A stretch of DNA of 64,000 nucleotides from Nitrososphaeraceae archaeon (lineage in GTDB: Archaea > Thermoproteota > Nitrososphaeria > Nitrososphaerales > Nitrososphaeraceae): assembly GCA_019246625.1 (NCBI GenBank), contig JAFAQB010000020.1, forward strand, positions 1 to 64,000. The letters are read 5' to 3'. This document shows, in pieces, positions 18,670-27,454 of this stretch. Positions within the stretch are counted from its first letter, which is position 1. Each line of letters opens with the position of its first letter. The notes beneath the pieces were generated by a model. That model was given only the letters and a program-made list of their open reading frames with translations, did no database searches and had not been told where the DNA came from. A program made the position numbers and the translations under genes.

Positions 18670-19296
18670 TCAATTACTCTCATAACCATGACTGACTGCT
18701 TTTTGCTCGATCGACATAGGCAGGGTAAATGCAAATACCGCTCCTTTTCCATCGGCATTATTCTTAGCTCATATTCTACTACCATGAGCTTCTACGATCT
18801 TTTTGATATGAACAATCCTAATCCAGTACTAGAGAAGTTTGAAGAAAACTTTGAAAACAACCTTGGTAAACTTCACTATCTATTCCTGATGCACTACTCT
18901 TATTTTAACAATAGCCTCCTGTCACGCCTTTTCTGTTCTTTTTTTACTAATGCTCAGATGATGCCTTTTCCAGGGATTGTCAAATACAAATTATCTCTAC
19001 AACTCTCTTTTATTGTTATAGATAATCTATGGCAACGGGCTTGCTTCTTGAATCAAAGTTGTAGCCATGTTTCTGTTTCACTTGCTATAAATTACATCTA
19101 ACGCCATTTAGATGAGGAATGGCTGCAGTCTCTACAAAAATTGACGCCATAGTTTATAATCCAGGTAATAAATCTTATTTATATCCTTATTTAAGATCAA
19201 GTAAATGCTTCCGATACTGCTAGAGAATCTTTTACTGAACTGCAATATTGCATTGCATACATCTTCGGTTCCGTAAAACGATTCTGTCTTTTCAGC
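18670..19296 (-). pseudogene. Decayed sensor histidine kinase
   Basis: Minus-strand pieces of a thaumarchaeal-type histidine kinase appear in order across several frames. Near 19290: AEKTESFYGTEDVCNAILQF, like the N-terminal sensor start of these kinases. Near 18880: SGIDSEV (the G1 box DSG.GID.E). Near 18820: STGLGLFISK, then after a one-base frame loss KKIVEAHGSRI, a TGA in place of the usual Trp, and AKNNADGKGAVFAFTLP (G2 and end of the ATPase domain), closing at TGA 18670. The dimerisation helix and the N box are missing or unreadable. It cannot be functional. The 153-codon plus-strand frame here is a shadow. Confidence 0.72.
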
Positions 19297-19404
19297 ATTA
19301 TCAAAAAGTCAAGACTTGTGTATATGAATTGTAATTTTGACATATAAAGCGTTTCTCAGTTCAATATTGCCAAATTCCATACGCTGAAGTGAAAATTGAA
19401 CTTT

Positions 19405-19794
19405 TTAGATCAGATGCTTCTTTGCATATGACAATTTTTGCAACTCTTTAAGACATGAATCAAGCTCTAGTTCTGCCTCCTCTTTGCTTCCTTTGTTAAC
19501 TATAATCTCTCCCGGACCAAATATTGTATAATTGATTGTAATTGGTATTTTCATATGTAGAATCTCAGCAATAAACTCAAAAAGATTAGGATATGTCAAA
19601 TCGTTAGTGTAAAGATAGCTAGTCGTTGCATTACTAATAACCCCTTTCTGTAATGGAATTTTCAAATCTGGAGAAGAAATAGAGTCAATAATTTTTATTG
19701 CGACATCTTTTGACTCTAAAGCGGACCTTTTATTTTGTTTTAATTTCATGTATTTCTTTGCGTTGTATTCCAAATCATCAAAGCTTATTACCAT
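19405..19794 (-). CDS. Hypothetical protein, 129 residues
   Basis: I do not recognise the family. The reading frame is intact, starts at ATG 19794 (MVISFDDLEYNAKKYMK) and has a coding-like composition with alternating charged and hydrophobic residues. The N-terminal third is helical and basic; the middle (IPITINYTIFGPGEIIV) suggests beta strands; the C-terminal third (KEEAELELDSCLKELQKLS) should form an amphipathic helix. There is no signal peptide, membrane helix or metal-binding motif. It stands alone between the kinase relic and the transposase relic, so context gives no function. Confidence 0.55.
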   Translation of the reverse strand: MVISFDDLEYNAKKYMKLKQNKRSALESKDVAIKIIDSISSPDLKIPLQKGVISNATTSYLYTNDLTYPNLFEFIAEILHMKIPITINYTIFGPGEIIVNKGSKEEAELELDSCLKELQKLSYAKKHLI

Positions 19795-19949
19795 TATCTG
19801 AAGCTAACAGCAAGTTATGGACAATATTACTGTATGTAAGGGATAAAATGACTAATTTAACTTGCTAGCACAATAATAGTCTTGATCTACTACTGAGCTT
19901 CCCGAAAATTGTAGATAGACACATAGCTTGAGAAGCTCTTTCTATAAAT

Positions 19950-20277
19950 GTGCCTTATAGACTAGTCAAGCATCTTCCAGCAATTAGAAAAATTCCAGAT
20001 GAATTATGGGATTAAATTAAGCTACTACTTCCACCAGAGAAAGCAAATAAGACCATAGGACTTCCTTCTGCTATTCCCCTTAGAAAAGTTCTGGATGGTA
20101 TTTTGTATACATTCTAAGGACTGGCGGTCAACTTCCTGGAAGATGTTGCCAAAGGAGTATGGTTCTGAATCTACATGCCATAGAAGATTCCAAGAGTGGA
20201 CCGTGTCTAAAGTATTTCAAAAGTTATGGATTAGAACAAAAAGGACCAAAACTTCCCCTTACTTTTTAATTGACTAA
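19950..20277 (+). mobile_element. Remnant of an IS5-type transposase (DUF4096 N-terminal part)
   Basis: Plus-strand frame from about 19950 reads IRKIPDELWD, a stop, then IKLLLPPEKANKTIG and IPLRKVLDGILYTF; after a frame change WKMLPKEYGSESTCHRRFQEW and VFQKLWI continue to 20277. This is the N-terminal domain of IS5-family transposases (W..I..LLPP, R.vlDGIlY.lRtG..W..LP..yg....ch.rf..W). The catalytic DDE domain that should follow is absent, and at least one stop plus one frameshift are present. No terminal inverted repeats could be seen. A dead fragment of an insertion sequence. Confidence 0.75.
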
Positions 20278-20452
20278 CATTACAAAGAAGCGCTCAACTA
20301 ATGTTATATTTTACTATATAATATACTAATGAGATACAATGGGATGTATTGTTGAGGAGTGGCAAACCCATTACTGCAGAGTTCGCTGATTGTGTTCCCA
20401 CCAATATAGCGATGGAGAGTAAAATGTTGATTGAAGAAAACTTACGTCATAC

Positions 20453-21751
20453 TCATGTATCTGTCTTTGGATCTTCCGCCCCTGTAATCCCATTGTCAAT
20501 CATCTGATTTGACATCGATAGTTCTTGATAATTATCCCCATTGTCAGATCTTAGCTTGTCGGCAACGTACTTTATTTTGGGACTGACTATTCCTATTGTA
20601 TAACAAACTGGAGGGACGTCATTATTATCTGATAGGTGAATGTTAAAGTATGAAAAGGTACTATATCCACATCTTCCCAAGAAATCCTCTATCTCCTCGT
20701 CAGTTAGCGTAGTTTGCTTATCTCTTATTGCTCTTGCTATCCAGCTTTGGTTATCTGTAACCGCCAAGTCTGTGACCAAATCCAAATGATCGCTAGCAAG
20801 TTCTTCCTTTTTTACTTCTACAGCATAGATACAATTTTGGTTCCTAGTCCACTCATTAACTACACTTTTCATTTTTCCTGGTATCTGAGAAATAAGTTCT
20901 GAGACTTCCTTTTTCTTATCTAATATATGTTGTATATCATGTAACCTTTGTGAATTACACTTATGTCGGATTTGCGCTATTTTACCTTGTCTATCAAGAT
21001 AAAGCGCAAGTGGATGAAATATCAAGCAATCTTTGCAAAAGTATCCCTGATATCCTATTATAATCTCAAGGTCGTCAACATCAAAGTCCATGTAGTTCTC
21101 ATCCTCGCCAATACTATTGTGGGTGCTTTCGCGTTGGCCAACAGCCATAGATCCAGCACTGCTGAAATTGATAGGGGAGGACAAATGCAATCGAGATTGT
21201 GGGTATTGATGAGAAATTGCATAAGGAGAATAATAATGATAAGAATAGTATTGACTTGACGGTGCGAGTTCATCGAGCGCTCTTTTGAATTCGAGCACTT
21301 TTTTTACAGGTTCTATAAAATCATCCATAAAGTCCCATAGCGATTTATTATTATTGTTAGGCAATCCATCTTTGAGTGTGCTGCCGCCACCAACCCTGGA
21401 CTCCTTGAATTTAACTGGAAGAAATGAGGGTGATTTCTGACTATCATGGTAGTAATTGCCATAGCCAAATTCCAGATTTGTGTTCGTTCGGTGTTGTTCT
21501 TTTCTAGTCTTTCCAAATTCATTGGTTGGTTCTCCTAATCCATCATGTACTCTCAAAATATGTCTGCTAACATTCCAATGCCTTGGAGATACCATCCTAC
21601 AATGTGGACAATTCCATCCGCCCACTTTTACAATCGACCTCTTGTTTCTGCAGCAGCATGATGCTGCTGCAAATGCCGACATATCTTTTGCTCCGGAGTA
21701 ACTCCGGAGTCGCTCTGAGTTACTCTCAAATTCTGCTCCAGGTGAATTCAT
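20453..21751 (-). CDS. Large protein with N-terminal C2H2-type zinc finger
   Basis: 432 residues. After a Ser/Cys-rich start, CPHC (about residues 54-57) is followed by a His pair in WNVSRHILRVH, a C2H2 finger. A long, low-complexity Ser/Tyr/Asn/His-rich linker follows (about 80-210), then a second metal-like site (FCKDCLIFHPL ... IRHKC, about 235-265), a helical Lys/Glu segment, and a mixed C-terminal domain. The overall family is not recognised. Proteins joining a C2H2 finger to long disordered segments occur in soil ammonia-oxidising archaea, where they may bind DNA. Codon and base use match the neighbours, and it sits beside a transposase relic in an accessory stretch. Confidence 0.7.
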   Translation of the reverse strand: MNSPGAEFESNSERLRSYSGAKDMSAFAAASCCCRNKRSIVKVGGWNCPHCRMVSPRHWNVSRHILRVHDGLGEPTNEFGKTRKEQHRTNTNLEFGYGNYYHDSQKSPSFLPVKFKESRVGGGSTLKDGLPNNNNKSLWDFMDDFIEPVKKVLEFKRALDELAPSSQYYSYHYYSPYAISHQYPQSRLHLSSPINFSSAGSMAVGQRESTHNSIGEDENYMDFDVDDLEIIIGYQGYFCKDCLIFHPLALYLDRQGKIAQIRHKCNSQRLHDIQHILDKKKEVSELISQIPGKMKSVVNEWTRNQNCIYAVEVKKEELASDHLDLVTDLAVTDNQSWIARAIRDKQTTLTDEEIEDFLGRCGYSTFSYFNIHLSDNNDVPPVCYTIGIVSPKIKYVADKLRSDNGDNYQELSMSNQMIDNGITGAEDPKTDT

Positions 21752-22253
21752 TCAGTATATTCTTCACTAAGAATATATTTATACTTTATCATAGTTTAAG
21801 AAACTAAATAAGACATTCTCTTGAGTTCAATATGTTATTGGATATTATCATAATCATTTGGTTATTTTGAATCATATTTGATCCAATGAACCTTATGATA
21901 TAGAGAATGATTATAGGTAAGAAAAATTATTCCCTCCTCTAATACTGTTTCATTGTCATCCTTAAAGCAGCCTTCATGTGATATGTATTTGAAGATGTAA
22001 TTGTAACAGATGATAATACAATACCTGTGTTCACCTAATCCTGGTGTAGGACTAATCTAAATCGATGCTAGAACAAAAAGATATAAGCTTAAGCGACAAC
22101 ATTATGTATGGAAAAACTTGGTTATCAAATGATAACTGCAATCCTTCCTACTGACACCAGACCGATAATGCTCATATAATCTTAGAGACATTTAGATTGT
22201 ATAAAGGTCGACCACACTATCATTTAGAAAAATAAAATAATGCAAGTTGAAAA
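21752..22253. other. Spacer without a supported gene
   Basis: About 500 AT-rich bases upstream of the rnp4 group and of the divergent C2H2 gene. A short minus-strand stretch near 21960-22010 reads KYISHEGCFKDDNETVLEEG, coding-like but isolated and unidentified. The TATA element for rnp4 lies at its right end. Confidence 0.4.
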
Positions 22254-22261
22254 TATAAATA
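22254..22261 (+). promoter_or_regulatory. TATA box for the rnp4-S19e-PDCD5 group
   Basis: TATAAATA preceded by GTTGAAAA, centred about 37 bases before the rnp4 ATG. It predicts transcription starting near 22284 and a leader of only about ten bases. Confidence 0.5.
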
Positions 22262-22294
22262 TCTTTATCCTAGAGATCAGATTCTTGACATACC

Positions 22295-22645
22295 ATGAGA
22301 AAACAGGCTTCAAGGGAAATTGCCAGAGAAAGGATTGAAATTTTGATAGCAAATGCTTTGCACGAGATTAAAGAAGATGATCATCTTGCTAATTGTCATT
22401 CAAGACTTGCAAAAAAAATTGCTATGCGTACTAGGTTAAGACTTCCTTATGAAATCCGGCAGCTATATTGTAAAAGATGTAAACAATTTATTTCCCCAGG
22501 TAAGAGCGCAAGAATAAGGATTGGAAGATCTAGCATAAAAGCCATAAGAATTACTTGTTTAAAATGTGGTCATGTGTACCGTAAAGTCCTGAACATAAAA
22601 AAAAACCGTTTGTCTTCTTTGCAAGTTGCTTCTTCAAGAGAATAA
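22295..22645 (+). CDS. rnp4: Ribonuclease P protein component 4 (Rpp21/Rpr2)
   Basis: 116 residues. The N-terminal half is two helices rich in Arg and Lys (EIARERIEILI ... AKKIAMRTRLRLP), and the C-terminal half a zinc ribbon with CKRC (about residue 60) and CLKCGH (about 90), the Rpp21/SNM1/Rpr2 architecture. In archaea it pairs with Rpp29 to bind the specificity domain of RNase P RNA and helps 5' maturation of tRNAs. It heads a group with S19e and PDCD5 (spacers of 39 and 25 bases), a common archaeal arrangement. Confidence 0.93.
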   Translation: MRKQASREIARERIEILIANALHEIKEDDHLANCHSRLAKKIAMRTRLRLPYEIRQLYCKRCKQFISPGKSARIRIGRSSIKAIRITCLKCGHVYRKVLNIKKNRLSSLQVASSRE

Positions 22646-22684
22646 GGATTTATAAGGGATTTATAGCGTGATTATGTTATAACT

Positions 22685-23137
22685 ATGGCTAAAGCTTATG
22701 ATGTTCCTGCCGATGAGCTCATTATAAAGTTGGCTGAACAGCTAAAGAAAGATAAGAGAATTGAAACCCCAGGCTGGGCAGCATTTGTTAAGACTGGTGC
22801 ACATGTCGAAAAAATCCCCCAGAATAAAGACTGGTGGTATACAAGATGTGCATCTCTTTTAAGAAAAGTTTACATTCACGGCCCCATAGGTGTATCAGAT
22901 CTAAAGAGTGAATATGGTGGGCGGAAACAAATTGGCTATAAACTATCCCACCACAAAGACGCAGGTGGAGCAATTATTCGAAAGGCATTACAGCAGCTTG
23001 AGATAGCAGGCTATATAATTAAAAAAAACAAAGGCAGATTAATATCAGAAGATGGGATGAAAAGGGTCGATAGAGTAGCTACGGAATTGTATAAAGAGAT
23101 CATTAAGACCTCGCAAGGACTGCAACGATACGCATAG
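22685..23137 (+). CDS. rps19e: 30S ribosomal protein S19e
   Basis: 150 residues, the normal length. MAKAYDVPADELI at the N-terminus, PGWAAFVKTGAHVEKIP and the DWWYTRCASLLRKVYIHGP motif are diagnostic of S19e; GGRKQIGYKLSHHKDAGGAI and the C-terminal winged-helix-like part complete it. S19e binds the small-subunit head and is needed for its maturation. Lies between rnp4 and pdcd5. Confidence 0.97.
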   Translation: MAKAYDVPADELIIKLAEQLKKDKRIETPGWAAFVKTGAHVEKIPQNKDWWYTRCASLLRKVYIHGPIGVSDLKSEYGGRKQIGYKLSHHKDAGGAIIRKALQQLEIAGYIIKKNKGRLISEDGMKRVDRVATELYKEIIKTSQGLQRYA

Positions 23138-23162
23138 TCTGTCACTGAAAGGTCAATAGTGC

Positions 23163-23459
23163 ATGTCATCGCCTCAACCACAACATCAACCAAATGATGA
23201 CGAATCTAAGAGAAAAGAAGAAGAAACTGCAGCTGCTATGAGACAACGTGCTTTAATGATTCTTTTAGAGCCTCCTGCGCGCCAAAGATTGACAAATATT
23301 AGAATGGTAAAACCAGAACTGGCGGCCGCAGTTGAAAGCTATTTGATAAATGCGGCTTCAGCAGGGAGATTAAATAGAGCTCTGACAGATGAAGAATTAA
23401 AACAAGTATTACTTAGCTTACAACAACCAAAGAAAGAATTCAGAATAAATAGACGTTAA
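23163..23459 (+). CDS. pdcd5: PDCD5-family DNA-binding protein
   Basis: 98 residues with a disordered, Gln/Glu-rich N-terminus and a compact three-helix core: RQRALMILLEPPARQRLTNI and VKPELAAAVESYLI are the family's conserved blocks, with a basic C-terminal tail (KEFRINRR). Archaeal members bind DNA or ribosomes weakly; precise role unknown. In many archaea L39e and L31e follow directly; here the next 400 bases carry neither, so the usual cluster is broken at this point. Confidence 0.92.
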   Translation: MSSPQPQHQPNDDESKRKEEETAAAMRQRALMILLEPPARQRLTNIRMVKPELAAAVESYLINAASAGRLNRALTDEELKQVLLSLQQPKKEFRINRR

Positions 23460-23874
23460 CTAAATGAGCGAGATCATAAAAACATGTTCAATAGATATTT
23501 ACTATTTTCAAATTCCAACTTTAATGTATAATGCCTATCTCATCTTTCTGAATTAAATTTCTAATTCAAATTTAACAGATTGTTCAAAAGCACTACCTTC
23601 ACCATAACTGAAATTAGTTTTAAATTTAAGATACAACTATATTTAATGGCATTTACCTCGACTTCTTTTGTATTATCTTCGGTTACCGGTGATATTACTA
23701 TTGCACTAAATCTTGTTACTCATAGAAGGCACCCATCCTATTTTGCATACTGATTTTACTACTTAAAGATACTATTATTATGAGATTATATTTTATCAAC
23801 TTAAACAAAACCGGTAGGTACTGCTAAACCTATTAGCATACATATATTGATACCGTCTGCCAACTAACGCCTGC
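23460..23874. other. Spacer without a gene
   Basis: AT-rich; only chance frames of 30-35 codons. I looked for L39e or L31e, which often follow PDCD5, and found neither. Confidence 0.5.
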
Positions 23875-23970
23875 TTACGTCTGCCCTACAACAAATGGTG
23901 CTACTACGACAGCAATTATCGTTGCTGCGATTAATGCAAAAAGAAAAAGTCGCTCCCGCGTTATTTTCAT
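23875..23970 (-). CDS. 31-residue membrane peptide
   Basis: Minus-strand ATG at 23968-23970 encodes 31 residues: a basic start (MKITRERL), one hydrophobic helix (FLFALIAATIIAVVVAPFVV) and a short end. Positive-inside charge predicts an N-in topology. A purine stretch (AGGAT) lies just before the start and an AT-rich TATA-like block about 30 bases upstream. It is either a genuine micro-protein or the surviving signal anchor of a larger decayed gene; nothing recognisable follows its stop. Confidence 0.4.
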   Translation of the reverse strand: MKITRERLFLFALIAATIIAVVVAPFVVGQT

Positions 23971-24140
23971 AGTTATCCTATAGAGATAATTATTGATATA
24001 TAATCTATTTGCTGTCGGAGTAAGAAAACACCAGATTCAGTATTAGGACTTGAGGTAAAGGGATTGGGACAGCATGGCATTATGTTCTGTTCTCATTCTA
24101 TGCACAAAGATGGCTAGTGTTACGAAAGGAAGGAAAGAAT

Positions 24141-24347
24141 CTATTTCTTCAGAGGTTCTTTTTCCGACTTCCAAATGCTTCTCGGGGTAGTTCCTTCTTC
24201 CATGACTGTGTATCTAAATCTCATACTCTTCTTGCCGTTAAAGTCAGCTTCGACTTGTTTGATTTTCTCTGAAAAGAACTGGATTATTTTCTTCTCACAA
24301 GGTTGTAGGTATTTTGATTGACCATATTTGCAATTTACAAAAGCCAT
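24141..24347 (-). CDS. Small hypothetical protein, 68 residues
   Basis: ATG 24347 gives a Lys-rich protein (MAFVNCKYGQSKYLQPCEKK). Residues 18-36 form a likely amphipathic helix, followed by strand-like FRYTVMEEGTTPRSIW. The composition is like a real gene, but I do not recognise the family and find no motif. It lies directly downstream of the carboxypeptidase on the same strand, 41 bases after its stop, and might be co-transcribed. Confidence 0.45.
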   Translation of the reverse strand: MAFVNCKYGQSKYLQPCEKKIIQFFSEKIKQVEADFNGKKSMRFRYTVMEEGTTPRSIWKSEKEPLKK

Positions 24348-24388
24348 CCTTCTGAAGATGATTTTTTGCTGTCTCTTTGCTCCCCGTC

Positions 24389-26032
24389 CTAATATGGCGT
24401 TCGAGTGAAGCGCCGACGGTATGGGGACCGGCTAACATGGTCCTTGGTGCGGTGATGATGTATCTTGTCGTAGAATTCGCCAAGGTCCGCCTTCATTAGT
24501 GACCTCGACGAGCGATGTTTCTTATCCTTTGAATCATTGTCCAGATAAATCATATGTCCAGACTGATAGGTGTGAAAGAAAAGGTCCTGTTGTAGTGTTT
24601 TGCTGCGGCTCTCCCTGCCTTCTTTGGTCTTTTGGTCGCCTAGCGGCATATTTTTTATATCCAACTTAGTTTGTAAGAACGGTGTGGCAGCGTCATAATA
24701 TCCGTTTGCACAAAAGACTTTGAGGTATGGGTTCAACTCCATAGAGGCGGCGAGATCGCCAGCCGTGTATAGAGTTGCTCGCGTTGTTGTTTGCTTTCCG
24801 GTTGGATCGACATGGTTCCAATTCCATTTATCGAACGCTTTATCGTTCATGTCCATGAACGAAGAAGTCGAAGAATACTTTAGCTCTTCATTCAGATACA
24901 CGTTCCACATCGTGGTATAAACGCCACCTATAGCAGTTAGGCTAGGATCATTCGTCCCAGAACTCGGATCCACCGATCCAGCGATTCCTGTGTCATTTGC
25001 AGTGACACGGCCATCGTACAAACCCACTGCTTCGCCCTCATGCTGCAAAAGGTTGGTCAGATAACTCATGATTCCAATAGGATTCAGAATGGTGGGATCG
25101 AGTTTCCAATCTTCAAGTACATCGGATGAGATCCCGAGGTACTGGCTCAGCTTTTGAACTGTGTCTTGATCGACCTGATCTGGATAGGTTGCCTTTGCAG
25201 CAGCATACTCCACACGCGCGAACCTCTCGACCTCCTTCATAAAACTGTCCAGATCGTCTGGCACTTTCACCTTGCCGTGGTACAAAGCGTCCGCGGCAAA
25301 AGTTGGAAGTAGACCAACAGAATTGCCTTCTTGAGAGCAATCGAGAATTGAAGACTGCAGAATTATTCCGTTCAGATCCACGCCATCTTCATGAAGTAAC
25401 CAAGTCAACACGCAGGTTCGCGGTGTCCCATATGATTCTCCGAAGAGGAATTTTGGTGAGTTCCAGCGACCGTACTTGGTCAGATAACGCTTTATAAATT
25501 GCCTAATCGATCTTGCGTCCTGATCTACGCCCCAGAAATCCTTGTTTTTCGCAGGAGCGATTGCCGTTGAATACCCTGTCCCCACAGGGTTAATGAAAAC
25601 TAGGTCCGTGCGGTCGAGCAGACTGTCGGCATTGTTTTCCAGCTCGTAAGGCGCTGGAGGGGTAAAATGAGGCATTTTCGTCTTGATGCGTCGTGGCCCA
25701 AATGAGCCTAGCAACAGATATACCGAGGATGATCCCGGGCCCCCATTATAAAAGAAAGTCACAGGACGGCTCGACGCCGCGGCATCGTTAGCGGTAAACG
25801 ATACATAAAAGATCTTGGCTGAAGGTCGCGAGCTATCTTGATCACGCGTCACGAGATGACCAGCGCAGGCCGTATATGAAATGGTTGTGCCATTGATCGT
25901 GATACTATGATGCGTAACTGCATAATTCTCGGTCTCATCATATATTGAATCGTCTGGGCCCGATCCGTATTCTGTATTATCTACAAAGGATTGGTCAGAC
26001 AACGGCGGTTGGACCGGAACTGATTCATCCAT
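24389..26032 (-). CDS. Serine carboxypeptidase-like protein (peptidase family S10)
   Basis: 547 residues of alpha/beta-hydrolase fold. FFYNGGPGSSSVY (around residue 93) is the S10 oxyanion-hole motif; the nucleophile Ser is in GESYGTPR (about 199); the Asp is in YYDAATPF (about 445) and the His in SGHMIYLD (about 492). The triad is therefore complete. S10 enzymes remove C-terminal residues from peptides, usually at acid pH and outside the cytoplasm, yet no signal peptide is visible from ATG 26032. The gene is clearly richer in G and C than everything around it, and S10 proteins of this type are common in acidobacteria and other soil bacteria, so recent gene transfer is likely. The last 30 residues are basic and unlike the family, perhaps a frame-altered end. 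Confidence 0.85.
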   Translation of the reverse strand: MDESVPVQPPLSDQSFVDNTEYGSGPDDSIYDETENYAVTHHSITINGTTISYTACAGHLVTRDQDSSRPSAKIFYVSFTANDAAASSRPVTFFYNGGPGSSSVYLLLGSFGPRRIKTKMPHFTPPAPYELENNADSLLDRTDLVFINPVGTGYSTAIAPAKNKDFWGVDQDARSIRQFIKRYLTKYGRWNSPKFLFGESYGTPRTCVLTWLLHEDGVDLNGIILQSSILDCSQEGNSVGLLPTFAADALYHGKVKVPDDLDSFMKEVERFARVEYAAAKATYPDQVDQDTVQKLSQYLGISSDVLEDWKLDPTILNPIGIMSYLTNLLQHEGEAVGLYDGRVTANDTGIAGSVDPSSGTNDPSLTAIGGVYTTMWNVYLNEELKYSSTSSFMDMNDKAFDKWNWNHVDPTGKQTTTRATLYTAGDLAASMELNPYLKVFCANGYYDAATPFLQTKLDIKNMPLGDQKTKEGRESRSKTLQQDLFFHTYQSGHMIYLDNDSKDKKHRSSRSLMKADLGEFYDKIHHHRTKDHVSRSPYRRRFTRTPY

Positions 26033-26338
26033 GTTCTACTCTATCTCCCTGAAGGTATCGCGCGGCCCGTACATTTTCACACAAATTCAGTTCAATCGAC
26101 TTTTTTTTGTTCACATTGGCACATCTCCCAAGGTTAATAATAAATTTTCATAATTCTCCCTTATGAGGAATAATTTCTTACGATAGATAATCTTATAAAT
26201 GAGAAGTTTTGGATTTCAGAGGAAAAATCAGCTCGATTCCATCCGTAACTTCATCTGAATTAGCATAGATTCGTATCCCCTATGGGGTTGGATGATCGAG
26301 GACGAAAAAAGAACCGGGTTGGAACCAAAATGTTATGT

Positions 26339-26506
26339 TTATAGATCTTCCGTCACTAAGGTAATTGATTGTATTTTGTTTAGTGCTTCAATCTTTGCAG
26401 CGATTAAAATTGCTGCTATTTGGTTTGTACGATAGATTTGGACTGCAATAACGTGCTTACATGCTAATCCTATCATTTCAAAATCTACACAAGTGCAGAC
26501 GGTCAT
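26339..26506 (-). pseudogene. SWIM-type zinc finger remnant, probably of a transposase-like protein
   Basis: The minus-strand frame 26506-26339 reads CTCVDFEMIGLACKHVIAVQ, a complete SWIM finger (C-x-C ... C-x-H), and continues about 30 residues. SWIM fingers of this form occur near the end of MULE-like transposases and in some DNA-binding proteins. Upstream, other frames give coding-like fragments but no intact N-terminal domain could be found, so I treat it as a truncated, decayed gene. Start ATG 26506 would give only 55 residues. Confidence 0.5.
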
Positions 26507-26858
26507 TGAGGATTACTTCGTATTTTACTATACCAATGTCTATTGTCAAACAATGGAATCTAAAAGAAGGGCACAAGTTAGATTGATCATGGGAAGTTCG
26601 TAACAACGAGATGGTTGTAGCGGTTAGAAGGATCGAACAGCAGCAAAACCAGCGAGCAGGCAGACTTCAATTACAACGTAGAGACAAAAAAGAAGCAAAT
26701 TCTATCCAAAAGATATGTCGTCTATCCAAGTAAACATTCCTAACAGCTATAATTACATGGATTAAAACATTTTGTCCTCATAGACATTACTAGTTTCAAT
26801 GTCGTCAAAGCATGACCTTGACAAAGCAAGTAAAATATAGAAAGTCATCATAATGCTA
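26507..26858. other. Spacer without a supported gene
   Basis: A 41-codon plus-strand frame (26610-26732) is Arg/Gln-rich and ends in a stop, without family resemblance. Parts of the minus strand may belong to the decayed SWIM protein. Confidence 0.35.
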
Positions 26859-27236
26859 CTAATTTTTTTCTGATATAATTTCACCTGTCGAGCTATCCAC
26901 GAAGTAAATGTGATTGTCTTTTATAACTTCCCAAGCAAAATAATTCCCAGTTGTAATGGTAGGTTCACCCTTACCAAGATATTTTCCGATTGAATTGGAA
27001 TTATCGTCAGATTCAAATATAGCGCCATTACCTTTAATGTAGACATATCTTGTAGAGAAATCTGACAAATTGTATCTTGCAAGATTTTCCTTTTGTGCAA
27101 CCGCCGTAATTGCTTCTTTGGAGGAGATTGGAGCAGAAAATAAAGCAGGAACTTTTAAAGAATTTTGCAATCCTAAATATACCAAGAATGTGACTATACC
27201 ACCAATGCCAACAAGGATAATTATTTTCTTGTCCAT
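26859..27236 (-). CDS. Membrane-anchored PepSY-like protein
   Basis: 125 residues. An N-terminal signal anchor (MDKKIIILVGIGGIVTFLVYLGL) is followed by an extracytoplasmic domain whose end, AWEVIKDNHIYFVDSSTGEI, matches the PepSY pattern (W.V......y.iDa.tGei), with ISSKEAITAVAQKENL as the preceding helix. PepSY domains are thought to inhibit peptidases or act as small extracellular binding modules. It is monocistronic and divergent from nothing nearby; the S10 peptidase lies about 800 bases downstream on the same strand, a loose association only. Confidence 0.7.
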   Translation of the reverse strand: MDKKIIILVGIGGIVTFLVYLGLQNSLKVPALFSAPISSKEAITAVAQKENLARYNLSDFSTRYVYIKGNGAIFESDDNSNSIGKYLGKGEPTITTGNYFAWEVIKDNHIYFVDSSTGEIISEKN

Positions 27237-27454
27237 TTTATATTAATGACAATATTGTATCTGTAGTTCAATTTTTTCTTTTTTATTGTGGGAAGATAGT
27301 TAGTATCAACCACTGTTTTCGTTAAATTAATGAATCGTACTACTTAGAGCAAAACCAAACTCATAATATGGTGGCTACAAATGATGGAAATAAAACTCCG
27401 AATGAGCAAAGATCTAATAAATACTGCTGCATTTAAATAATAATAATAGAACTT

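Noticed and set aside
18640-19101. 153-codon plus-strand open frame
   Set aside because: The opposite strand carries ordered histidine-kinase motifs, so this frame is a shadow of a decayed gene.
21651-21671. Near-perfect palindrome GCAGCAGCATGATGCTGCTGC
   Set aside because: Lies inside the C2H2 protein gene where Ala/Ser/Cys codons explain the GCA/TGC runs.
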